Assembly: GCA_021850955.1 (NCBI GenBank)
Contig: JAJZKH010000059.1
Location: forward strand, 1-5,258
Reading direction: 5' to 3'
From: Microcaldota archaeon
GTDB taxonomy: Archaea; Micrarchaeota; Micrarchaeia; Micrarchaeales; CABMGC01
Length of the DNA: 5,258 nt
Every line of letters starts with the position of its first letter. The first letter of the stretch is position 1. The notes under the pieces are model-generated. The model searched no databases. It saw only the letters and a list, made by a program, of their open reading frames with translations, and was not told where the DNA came from. Made by a program: the position numbers and the translations under genes. Positions 1-4,481 of the stretch are shown here, piece after piece.

Positions 1-209
1 GCGTAAGATCTGCTGTTGTTAATGGTGGCGCAGAAACTTTATGTATTAAGTTATCAGAAATACCTATGGTTCTTGAGTCACTTCCAGAAGATAAAAAAGG
101 AAGAGTTTCATTGATAACCTATGTATCACCTAAAGAATTTGATAAAGAAGTATTAGTTAAAACAGCAGTAACAACCCCTCAGTTAACGGCTTATCAAATA
201 GATAATTAA
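1..209 (+). CDS. 3' end of an unrecognised protein gene (partial)
   Basis: An open frame enters from the left edge (first full codon at position 3) and runs 68 codons to a TAA at 207-209. The start is outside the window. The visible tail begins VRSAVVNGGAETL and ends LTAYQIDN. It is mixed hydrophobic and charged, with no membrane segment, metal-binding cysteine or histidine cluster, or nucleotide-binding motif. I do not recognise the family. Codon use (AT-rich third positions, AAA, GAA and ATA common) matches the neighbouring genes, which supports real coding. It converges on the MoxR gene with about 46 bases between the two stops, so it is not in the MoxR operon. An internal ATG at 66-68 exists, but the frame is open upstream of it, so a truncated gene is the simplest reading. 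Confidence 0.6.
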   Translation, partial: VRSAVVNGGAETLCIKLSEIPMVLESLPEDKKGRVSLITYVSPKEFDKEVLVKTAVTTPQLTAYQIDN

Positions 210-225
210 GTAAATACTTACTTTA
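208..225 (+). terminator. Possible weak hairpin terminator of the partial gene
   Basis: A perfect 6-base-pair inverted repeat (AAGTAA at 208-213, TTACTT at 218-223, 4-base loop) begins inside the TAA stop codon and ends in a short T run followed by ATT. It is AT-rich and therefore weak. A second small inverted repeat (TTGCT 226-230, AGCAA 237-241) follows. Its position right at a gene end suggests termination, but this is inference. Confidence 0.35.
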
Positions 226-232
226 TTGCTAT

Positions 233-265
233 ACAAAGCAAATAGAAAGGGTAACTTAGTTAACC
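233..265 (-). terminator. Hairpin terminator at the end of the MoxR gene
   Basis: Read on the minus strand, GGTTAAC (265-259) and GTTACCC (255-249) pair with one mismatch around a three-base loop that is exactly the TAA stop codon of the MoxR gene. T-rich sequence follows (248 down to 233, TTTCTATTTGCTTTGT). The hairpin plus T-rich tail resembles an intrinsic terminator placed on the stop codon. Confidence 0.4.
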
Positions 266-1167
266 GAAGCTATTATTCCATCAACTATTCCGTGCACGCC
301 AATACCGCCTGTAGATCTTACAGTTATTCTATGGCTAAGTACTGGTCTAGCTAGGAACTTTATATCATCTATTGTGACATCCTTTCTTCCTTCTAAATAA
401 GCTTTAGCTTTAGCACAATTCATAAATGCAATATCCGCCCTAGGACTAGCTCCCATAACAACGTGCATGTCTACTCTTGTTGCATTTACTATTTTAGATA
501 TGTATCGTACTACCTCATCAGATATACTTATTTTCTTTGCTTCTTCTTGCATTACTAATATATCCTCAATACTTATTACCTTTTTAACAATCATCTTTTC
601 TTCACGTTCTTTTATTCTTAGTATGTTTTGTTCTTCTTCCATGCTTGGGTAATCAACATCTATTTTCATTATAAATCTGTCTGCAAGTACCTTTGGAAGA
701 GGTTCTGTACCCTCTATTTTCAATGGATTTTGAGTTGCAAATGCAATAAATGGTTTTGGCAGTTTAAGATCCTCACCCCCTAAACTTACTTGTTTTTCTT
801 CTAATGTTTCAAGGAGCGCACTCATAGTTTTAGGTTGCATTCTGTTTAACTCATCAATAAGCAGTATATTTGTAAAAACAGGACCTTTATTTATAACTAA
901 TTTTTTACTTGTTTCATCCTCATAAGTATATCCAACTATATCTCTTGGGGTTATGTCTGGAGTACCTTGTATTCTTTTAAAGTCTGCTTGTATAGTATCT
1001 GAAAGTGCCTTTGTCATAGTTGTTTTGGCTACTCCCGGCACTCCCTCTAAAAGAGCATGTCCATTAGCTACTAAAGCAATTACCATTAACTCTATTGTAT
1101 CTATCTTTCCTGCTATATGTTTATGTATCTCCTCTAATATTTGTGAATATATCTCTTTTGGTTCCAA
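256..1167 (-). CDS. moxR: MoxR-family AAA+ ATPase
   Basis: A 303-residue cytoplasmic AAA+ ATPase, the usual length for the MoxR family, whose members act as chaperone-like ATPases that mature or remodel partner proteins. Visible motifs in order are: Walker A GVPGVAKT (42-49, with the AKT ending typical of MoxR), Walker B ILLIDELNR (101-109), the family segment around QPKTMSALLETLEE (111-124), sensor 1 ATQNP (144-148), LADRF with the likely arginine finger (161-165), and sensor 2 GASPRAD (239-245). The start is TTG at 1167; no in-frame ATG or GTG lies between the upstream stop and it. An AAAGGT motif sits six bases upstream and a TATA-like element further up. The next ATG (residue 28) would cut the first helix. 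The DUF58 and von Willebrand A genes that often follow moxR are absent; downstream is a convergent unrelated gene. Family assignment is secure, but the substrate is unknown. Confidence 0.93.
   Translation of the reverse strand: MEPKEIYSQILEEIHKHIAGKIDTIELMVIALVANGHALLEGVPGVAKTTMTKALSDTIQADFKRIQGTPDITPRDIVGYTYEDETSKKLVINKGPVFTNILLIDELNRMQPKTMSALLETLEEKQVSLGGEDLKLPKPFIAFATQNPLKIEGTEPLPKVLADRFIMKIDVDYPSMEEEQNILRIKEREEKMIVKKVISIEDILVMQEEAKKISISDEVVRYISKIVNATRVDMHVVMGASPRADIAFMNCAKAKAYLEGRKDVTIDDIKFLARPVLSHRITVRSTGGIGVHGIVDGIIASVN
566..587 (+). repeat. 22-base direct repeat, copy 1 (inside moxR)
   Basis: These 22 bases (beginning TCAATACTTATT, ending CCTTTTTAA) recur exactly at 5237-5258. In moxR they encode, on the minus strand, KKVISIE (195-201) of a variable inter-domain region. 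The match stops at 565/566 on the left; on the right it cannot be followed because the other copy reaches the window edge. Confidence 0.8.
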
Positions 1168-1173
1168 GTAAAA

Positions 1174-1179
1174 ACCTTT
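1174..1179 (-). promoter_or_regulatory. Ribosome binding site deciding the TTG start of moxR
   Basis: AAAGGT on the minus strand lies six bases upstream of the TTG at 1165-1167. Because this start is not ATG, the motif is the main support for it together with the conserved N-terminal helix that a later start would remove. Confidence 0.5.
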
Positions 1180-1205
1180 AACTATTACAACTTTTAATAG
1201 TAAGA

Positions 1206-1213
1206 ATATATAT
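1206..1213 (-). promoter_or_regulatory. TATA-like element for moxR
   Basis: An ATATATAT octamer lies about 40 bases upstream of the moxR start. Transcription starting about 25 bases downstream would give a leader of roughly 15 bases that includes the AAAGGT motif. The element is a perfect palindrome. Position and composition only; not a unique match in this AT-rich spacer. Confidence 0.4.
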
Positions 1214-1262
1214 CTTATCTGAATTTGTATATATTAGAAAACATAAGTAATAAAACAAAAGG

Positions 1263-1271
1263 TTTATAATA
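1263..1271 (+). promoter_or_regulatory. TATA box of the rpoF-DUF655 operon
   Basis: TTTATAATA is preceded by a purine-rich AAAAGG that could serve as the TFB recognition element (BRE). A start about 27 bases from its centre would fall near 1294, just before the Shine-Dalgarno motif, giving a leader of about 19 bases. A second TATA-like stretch (about 1281-1292) is closer to the ATG, but using it would remove the Shine-Dalgarno motif from the mRNA. Confidence 0.5.
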
Positions 1272-1300
1272 TCTAATTATTAATATTTATAAGATGTGGC

Positions 1301-1306
1301 AGGTGA
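1301..1306 (+). promoter_or_regulatory. Shine-Dalgarno motif of rpoF
   Basis: AGGTGA lies six bases upstream of the ATG at 1313. It is the clearest archaeal ribosome binding site in the window and fixes the rpoF start. Confidence 0.7.
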
Positions 1307-1312
1307 ATTGTA

Positions 1313-1654
1313 ATGGCTAATAAAAATACTCGAGAAAGTAAAGTAATAACAACAGCAGAAGCACTAGAGATATTAGAAAAGAGAAAAAAAGACGGAGATA
1401 TGGGTTACGAGCAACAAGTTTCATACGAACATATTAAAAAGTTTTCAAAATTAGATGAATCAAAAGCAGCAAAAATAATTAAACAATTAAAAGAATTAGG
1501 CGTTTCTGATAAAATTTCAATACAAATAGTTGATGTACTTCCAGTAGATGAGTTACAACTAAAACAAATATTATCTAATGAAAAGACAATGCCTGAAGAA
1601 GAAACAATTAAAAAAATTATGTCTCTAGTAGATGAAAACAAGGGTAAATCTTAA
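1313..1654 (+). CDS. rpoF: DNA-directed RNA polymerase subunit F (Rpo4, Rpb4 homologue)
   Basis: A 113-residue protein that fits archaeal Rpo4/RpoF in length and pattern. This subunit pairs with RpoE (Rpo7) to form the stalk of archaeal RNA polymerase, which aids promoter opening and binds emerging RNA. Recognisable segments are TTAEALEILEKRKKDGDMGYEQ (split as TTAEALEILEKR, 13-24, then KKDGDMGYEQ), a helical SYEHIKKFSKLDESKAAKIIKQL region, and the HRDC-like part KELGVSDKISIQIVDVLPVD ending near residue 80, followed by a short helical tail. There is no cysteine or membrane segment. The ATG is set by AGGTGA six bases upstream. The DUF655 gene follows after 19 bases, almost certainly on the same mRNA; this rpoF-DUF655 pairing is conserved in many archaea. 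Its usual upstream partner rpl21e is instead inverted further right. Confidence 0.92.
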   Translation: MANKNTRESKVITTAEALEILEKRKKDGDMGYEQQVSYEHIKKFSKLDESKAAKIIKQLKELGVSDKISIQIVDVLPVDELQLKQILSNEKTMPEEETIKKIMSLVDENKGKS

Positions 1655-1673
1655 TGTATAAAGGCGAAAAACA

Positions 1674-2255
1674 ATGCATGAATTTGAACAGAAAAGAGAT
1701 GATTTGGAAGAGTACGGAGTCGTTCTCGACTTTTTACCTACTGGCAAGTCTTTTTCAGTACGTTCAGAACCTATTGTTCAGATACTCGGTGAAACAAGAT
1801 TTACTTTGTTAGAAGCTGTTCCTAAAGTACAAGGAATTAAAATAGCAGAAAGAATATACATTGGAAAAGGAGAAAGAGATAAAATTTCCTTAATAAAATC
1901 ACGCTTAACTTATCAAAATTTAACTGAAGTAGCAAAGAACGAGCTTCCAAATGCTATAATATCTATTATAAAAAACAACGAAAAGAAGTTTGTTGGATTT
2001 TTTAATACTGCTTCTCCAATAAATATACGTATGCATTCTTTAGAGTTACTTCCAGGAATAGGGAAGAAACATCTCACCTCATTATTAGAAGCAAGAGAAG
2101 ACAAACCCTTTGAAAGTTTTGAAGACATGATAGAAAGGGTTCAGTTACTTCAAGATCCAATAAAATTACTTACTGATAGGATCTTAGTTGAGTTAAAAGG
2201 AGAAACACGTTTTTATATATTAACAAGACCTCCTGCACAGCCTAGACGACAATAA
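1674..2255 (+). CDS. DUF655 family protein with helix-hairpin-helix domain
   Basis: A 193-residue archaeal DUF655 protein, likely a nucleic-acid-binding factor of the translation or transcription machinery whose exact role is not established. The N-terminal part (about 14-100) has the family pattern EYGVVLDFLPTGK, then EPIVQILGETRFTLLEAVPK and RIYIGKGERDKI, which looks like a beta-rich OB/S1-type fold. The C-terminal part (about 118-185) holds a helix-hairpin-helix motif, LELLPGIGKKHLTSLLEAR (123-141), followed by KPFESFEDM. It lies 19 bases after rpoF. A weak GGCGA sequence at 1663-1667 precedes the ATG at 1674. Another ATG at 1654, overlapping the rpoF stop, is in a different frame and encodes no family sequence. 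The length is ordinary and no motif is missing. Family call is secure; function is inferred. Confidence 0.9.
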   Translation: MHEFEQKRDDLEEYGVVLDFLPTGKSFSVRSEPIVQILGETRFTLLEAVPKVQGIKIAERIYIGKGERDKISLIKSRLTYQNLTEVAKNELPNAIISIIKNNEKKFVGFFNTASPINIRMHSLELLPGIGKKHLTSLLEAREDKPFESFEDMIERVQLLQDPIKLLTDRILVELKGETRFYILTRPPAQPRRQ

Positions 2256-2256
2256 T

Positions 2257-2279
2257 TAGCAATAATCTATGCTACTTTT
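2257..2279 (+). terminator. Hairpin and T run ending the rpoF-DUF655 operon
   Basis: TAGCA (2257-2261) and TGCTA (2270-2274) form a five-pair stem with an eight-base loop, beginning one base after the DUF655 stop codon and followed by CTTTT. This resembles a short intrinsic terminator. The stem is weak, so the call rests on position plus the T run. Confidence 0.4.
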
Positions 2280-2325
2280 CAGAAAAATCTTCAAAAGATA
2301 AAATTGTAAATTAAAAGAATTAGTT

Positions 2326-2340
2326 ATTTAAAAATAAAAG
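2326..2340 (-). terminator. Poly-T termination tract after rpl21e
   Basis: Directly after the rpl21e stop the minus strand reads CTTTTATTTTTAAAT. Oligo-T tracts in the non-template strand are the standard archaeal termination signal. The 85-base convergent spacer with DUF655 thus carries one signal for each direction. Confidence 0.5.
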
Positions 2341-2628
2341 TTAAAATTTCTCAAGGTGCATTTGTGGTACAATTACCTTTCTTTTTATTGATTTAGAAAC
2401 TGAGAACTCAACTACATAAGCGTCTCCTCTTTTTTCTACAATTGTACCAATTCTACCTCTATATCTTGGATGAGGTATGTTCCTAAAGTTGCTTTTTTGT
2501 GATATAATTACCTTGCTTCCTACATCAAAGCGCTTTATTAATTTGCTTATCCCTAACGTTGAAGGTTTATTGTGTCTTGACAAATTCCTTGTTCTTCCTA
2601 TAAATAATCCGTGCGATCTTTGTGACAT
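2341..2628 (-). CDS. rpl21e: Large-subunit ribosomal protein L21e
   Basis: A 95-residue L21e, an archaeal and eukaryotic 50S/60S subunit protein. The N-terminus MSQRSHGLFIGRTRNLSRHN is basic, like the family's usual KRSHG-type start. It is followed by RFDVGSKVII, then the conserved PHPRYRGRIGTIVEKRGDAY (52-71) of the SH3-like barrel, ending with IVPQMHLEKF. The frame is open for 12 more codons to an ATG at 2664, but those residues (MCIEYYITLVSR) do not look like L21e and would overlap the promoter. A GTGAG motif lies four bases before the ATG at 2628, and the shorter start gives the normal length. The gene is convergent with DUF655 and divergent from the TBP gene, with which it shares an 88-base promoter region. 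In many archaea it leads the rpoF-DUF655 operon; here it is inverted relative to that pair. Confidence 0.93.
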   Translation of the reverse strand: MSQRSHGLFIGRTRNLSRHNKPSTLGISKLIKRFDVGSKVIISQKSNFRNIPHPRYRGRIGTIVEKRGDAYVVEFSVSKSIKRKVIVPQMHLEKF

Positions 2629-2632
2629 TCTA

Positions 2633-2637
2633 CTCAC
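2633..2637 (-). promoter_or_regulatory. Shine-Dalgarno motif supporting the rpl21e start at 2628
   Basis: GTGAG on the minus strand lies four bases before the ATG at 2626-2628 and supports that start over the upstream ATG at 2664. Confidence 0.5.
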
Positions 2638-2661
2638 TAATGTTATATAATATTCAATACA

Positions 2662-2670
2662 CATTTATAG
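2662..2670 (-). promoter_or_regulatory. TATA box for rpl21e
   Basis: CTATAAATG on the minus strand is centred about 38 bases upstream of the rpl21e ATG. A start about 27 bases downstream, near 2639, would give a leader of about 11 bases carrying GTGAG. It lies inside the longer open frame, which is another argument against the 2664 start. Confidence 0.45.
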
Positions 2671-2677
2671 AAAAACA

Positions 2678-2685
2678 TATAAATA
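2678..2685 (+). promoter_or_regulatory. TATA box for the TBP-like gene
   Basis: TATAAATA is centred about 35 bases upstream of the ATG at 2717, predicting a start near 2707-2709 and a leader of roughly 10 bases or less, with no convincing Shine-Dalgarno motif (only GGT at 2711-2713). A second TTTATAAAT at 2699-2707 is too close to the ATG to be this gene's TATA box, but it could place a TBP-binding site over the start region, allowing autoregulation (speculative). Confidence 0.5.
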
Positions 2686-2716
2686 CCTTTCATATCTATT
2701 TATAAATCGTGGTTCA

Positions 2717-3040
2717 ATGCCAAGTAAATCAAACCCAGGGAAACATAATAAGAAATCAATACTTCATCCTGATTTCAAAATAGAAAACATAGTAGCAAGC
2801 GCCGATTTAGGCGTAGAATTAGATTTATATGCAATAGCAAAATCCTCTCCTGATGTAGACTATGAACCGGAACAATTTCCAGGAGCTATATGTAAGATAC
2901 ACTCTCCGAAGACTGCACTATTATTATTCAAGAACGGTAAGATAATCTGTACAGGTTCAAAAACAGAGGCAGACATTAAAAAATCAATAGATCAAGTAAT
3001 AAAAATAGTACAAAATCATATTTCTGAAAGAAAAGAGTGA
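2717..3040 (+). CDS. tbp: Single-repeat TATA-binding protein (half-TBP)
   Basis: A 107-residue protein containing one TBP repeat. TBP bends promoter DNA at the TATA box and recruits TFB and RNA polymerase; ordinary archaeal TBP has two repeats in about 180-200 residues. Here residues 1-18 form a basic, probably flexible arm, and residues 19-103 one complete repeat. It shows KIENIVASADLG (21-32) with the minor-groove asparagine N24 and V26, the stirrup segment YEPEQFPG (49-56) with intercalating F54, TALLLFKNGKIICTGSK (66-82) with intercalating F71 and T79, and the amphipathic helix EADIKKSIDQVIKIVQ (84-99). The stirrup resembles the second repeat of canonical archaeal TBP, and the IENIVAS part the first. 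An in-frame stop at 2648-2650 lies upstream, and downstream there is a hairpin and an opposing gene, so no second repeat is hidden. It could be a homodimeric TBP or a paralogue beside a full-length one elsewhere. The repeat is certain; the cellular role is inferred. Confidence 0.88.
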   Translation: MPSKSNPGKHNKKSILHPDFKIENIVASADLGVELDLYAIAKSSPDVDYEPEQFPGAICKIHSPKTALLLFKNGKIICTGSKTEADIKKSIDQVIKIVQNHISERKE

Positions 3041-3063
3041 AAACTCTTTTTTATCTTTTTTTA
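3029..3063. terminator. Shared bidirectional hairpin terminator between the TBP and DedA genes
   Basis: AAAAGAGT (3031-3038) and ACTCTTTT (3043-3050) pair perfectly around a GAAA tetraloop, extendable by a G-T and an A-T pair. The TGA stop of the TBP gene (3038-3040) lies in the end of the left arm and the loop. On the plus strand T-rich sequence follows with a seven-T run (3056-3062); on the minus strand the same hairpin follows the DedA stop and runs into CTTTTCTTTC. It can therefore serve both convergent genes and looks like a bacterial-type intrinsic terminator. Confidence 0.65.
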
Positions 3064-3653
3064 AATTTTTTCATGACTACTAAATATACGACATAAAGTG
3101 CTATTGCTAACACTGCTATCATTATCATTATTGTACTTATGCTTTTTCCATTCAATGCATAAAATCCAAATGATACGAGCAAGATATCCCATATTAAAGA
3201 TCCTAAAATCGAGTATAAATAAAACTGTTTTTTATTCATTCCTGAGAAACCAGCAGGAAAACTTATTAAACCACGTAAAACAGGTACCATTCTCATTGTG
3301 AAAACAGCAGCAACTCCATTTCTGTTAAACCAGTTGTCGAAGTTCTCTAAAGTTTCCTTTTTGATTTTAAATAATCCTAAATGTTTATAAAAAACATCCT
3401 TGCTTATAAAATATGCAATAAAGTAATCAATACTTATGCCTATTACTCCAGCTACTGTAGCAACTATTAAAACTAGGTAAAAATTAAGGACTCCTTGAGC
3501 TGCAAAAACACCCGCTACTGGTAGTAAAATCTCACTAGGTATTGGTAATGAGGCTGATTCTAGTATCATTAATATTAATATGGCAAGATAACCATACTTT
3601 CCAACTATGCCGCTTAAAGCCGTCCCACTAAATATAGATAATAGATTAGACAT
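3051..3653 (-). CDS. DedA/VTT-family membrane protein
   Basis: A 200-residue integral membrane protein of the DedA (SNARE-associated, VTT domain) family. Bacterial members transport polyprenyl-phosphate or phospholipid across the membrane; the archaeal substrate is not known. The N-terminal hydrophobic segment (about 20-55) includes the re-entrant motif LESASLPIPSEILLPVAG (31-48), with acidic E32 and E41. A second hydrophobic stretch covers about 57-84. The second re-entrant motif is FTMRMVPVLRGLISFPAGFSGM (R121, R127, SFPAGFSGM at 131-139), followed by segments at about 145-167 and 172-194 and a basic tail KKFKKR. All hallmark residues are present and the length is typical. An AGGAG motif four bases before the ATG fixes the start. 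It is convergent with the TBP gene (10 bases between stops) and divergent from ksgA. No functional link to its information-processing neighbours is apparent. Confidence 0.93.
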   Translation of the reverse strand: MSNLLSIFSGTALSGIVGKYGYLAILILMILESASLPIPSEILLPVAGVFAAQGVLNFYLVLIVATVAGVIGISIDYFIAYFISKDVFYKHLGLFKIKKETLENFDNWFNRNGVAAVFTMRMVPVLRGLISFPAGFSGMNKKQFYLYSILGSLIWDILLVSFGFYALNGKSISTIMIMIAVLAIALYVVYLVVMKKFKKR

Positions 3654-3657
3654 ATAA

Positions 3658-3662
3658 CTCCT
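3658..3662 (-). promoter_or_regulatory. Shine-Dalgarno motif of the DedA-family gene
   Basis: AGGAG on the minus strand lies four bases before the ATG at 3651-3653, a strong match that fixes the start. Confidence 0.65.
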
Positions 3663-3677
3663 ATTATTTTAAATAAC

Positions 3678-3691
3678 TATATAATATAAAC
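3678..3691. promoter_or_regulatory. Divergent TATA region for ksgA and the DedA-family gene
   Basis: TATATAAT (3678-3685) on the plus strand is centred 26-27 bases before the A of the ksgA ATG, predicting a leaderless ksgA mRNA; no Shine-Dalgarno motif precedes that ATG. On the minus strand the overlapping TTTATATT (3690-3683) is placed to serve the DedA-family gene. The near-palindromic element may serve both directions, which implies competition between the two promoters. Confidence 0.5.
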
Positions 3692-3707
3692 TTTTATGTT
3701 GAAGTAA

Positions 3708-4481
3708 ATGAATTTCAAAGCAAATAAAAAACTAGGGCAAAACTTCTTAATTAACAAGAATGTAGCCTTTGCAGAAGCAGCTCATGGTGAGGATAAGGTA
3801 GTCTTAGAGATAGGCCCAGGTAAAGGGATTCTTACTGAAGAGTTATGCAATGTAGCTAAAAATGTAATTGCTGTTGAAAAAGATGAACGTCTGTATAACT
3901 ATCTTAACTCAGTTTTACATAGAGATAACTTAACTTTAATAAACAAAGATTTCTTTGATTGCACTAAAGATGAGTTATCAATCGATTCATTAGATATACT
4001 AATAGCAAATATTCCGTATAATTTATCAAGCAAGATCATTTCATGGCTTTATGAGCATAAATTGGAAGCAGTTTTATGCTTACAAAAAGAGTTTGTGGAA
4101 CATATGCTTGCTACAGAAGGAAATAAATCTTACTCAAAACTTAGTGTTATGTCTGCTCTTTCATTTAAGATAACTCCTATGATGAAGGTATCAAAAAAAA
4201 GTTTTTTCCCAAAGCCAAAGGTAGACTCTCAAATAATTTTTATTAAACCTAAAAAAGAAGTAATATCTAAAAAAGAAGAAGAAATAATATCTTTAATAAT
4301 GCAGCATAAAAAGAAGTTATTAAAGAACGCAGTATTGGACTCAAAAGAAAATCTAAATTTGGATATGGAAAGATTAGAGAAACTCTTTATCGAAAACGCA
4401 TCTTATAATAAAAGGGTATTCAAAATTTCTCCCGAACGTTTACTTAACATTTCAAAAGAACTTTTAACACTTCAAAAATGA
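3708..4481 (+). CDS. ksgA: 16S rRNA (adenine-N6,N6)-dimethyltransferase KsgA/Dim1
   Basis: A 257-residue Rossmann-fold methyltransferase. The KsgA/Dim1 family uses S-adenosylmethionine to dimethylate two adjacent adenines in the loop of the 3'-terminal helix of 16S rRNA, a late quality-control step in small-subunit assembly. Visible motifs are: KLGQNFLINK (8-17), motif I VLEIGPGKG (32-40), acidic E57 in VIAVEKDE for the cofactor ribose, catalytic motif IV NIPYNLSS (101-108), LQKEFVEHMLA (125-135), and the substrate-side FFPKPKVDS (166-174). A lysine-rich C-terminal helical domain follows (about 185-257), in which KKEVIS and KKEEEIIS form a short imperfect internal repeat. Length is near the archaeal norm. 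TATATAAT sits 26-27 bases before the ATG and no Shine-Dalgarno motif is seen, so the mRNA is probably leaderless. The 3' end overlaps the opposing hydrolase gene by 10 bases. Confidence 0.95.
   Translation: MNFKANKKLGQNFLINKNVAFAEAAHGEDKVVLEIGPGKGILTEELCNVAKNVIAVEKDERLYNYLNSVLHRDNLTLINKDFFDCTKDELSIDSLDILIANIPYNLSSKIISWLYEHKLEAVLCLQKEFVEHMLATEGNKSYSKLSVMSALSFKITPMMKVSKKSFFPKPKVDSQIIFIKPKKEVISKKEEEIISLIMQHKKKLLKNAVLDSKENLNLDMERLEKLFIENASYNKRVFKISPERLLNISKELLTLQK

Noticed and set aside
1168..1312. A small RNA gene in the moxR-rpoF spacer
   Set aside because: The 145 bases are strongly AT-rich and are accounted for by two divergent promoters. No stable stem structure or tRNA-like sequence was seen.
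1654..1812. An alternative frame starting at the ATG overlapping the rpoF stop
   Set aside because: It lies in a different frame from the conserved DUF655 protein and encodes no recognisable sequence.
2629..2664. Longer rpl21e starting at the ATG at 2664
   Set aside because: The extra 12 residues do not resemble L21e, they run through the likely TATA box, and GTGAG four bases before 2628 supports the shorter start with a normal family length.
3041..3653. A frameshifted second TBP repeat downstream of the TBP gene
   Set aside because: The plus strand after 3040 is a terminator and then the reverse complement of an intact DedA gene. No TBP-like motif appears in any plus frame there, and an in-frame stop at 2648-2650 excludes an upstream repeat.
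4193..4207. A run of eight A followed by G and six T in ksgA as a slippage or frameshift site
   Set aside because: The KsgA frame stays intact across it, with conserved motifs on both sides (LQKEFVEHMLA before, FFPKPKVDS after), so no frameshift is needed.
4249..4290. Lysine- and glutamate-coding near-repeat in ksgA as a tandem repeat element
   Set aside because: It is a short imperfect duplication within a lysine-rich linker, explained by low-complexity AT-rich coding.
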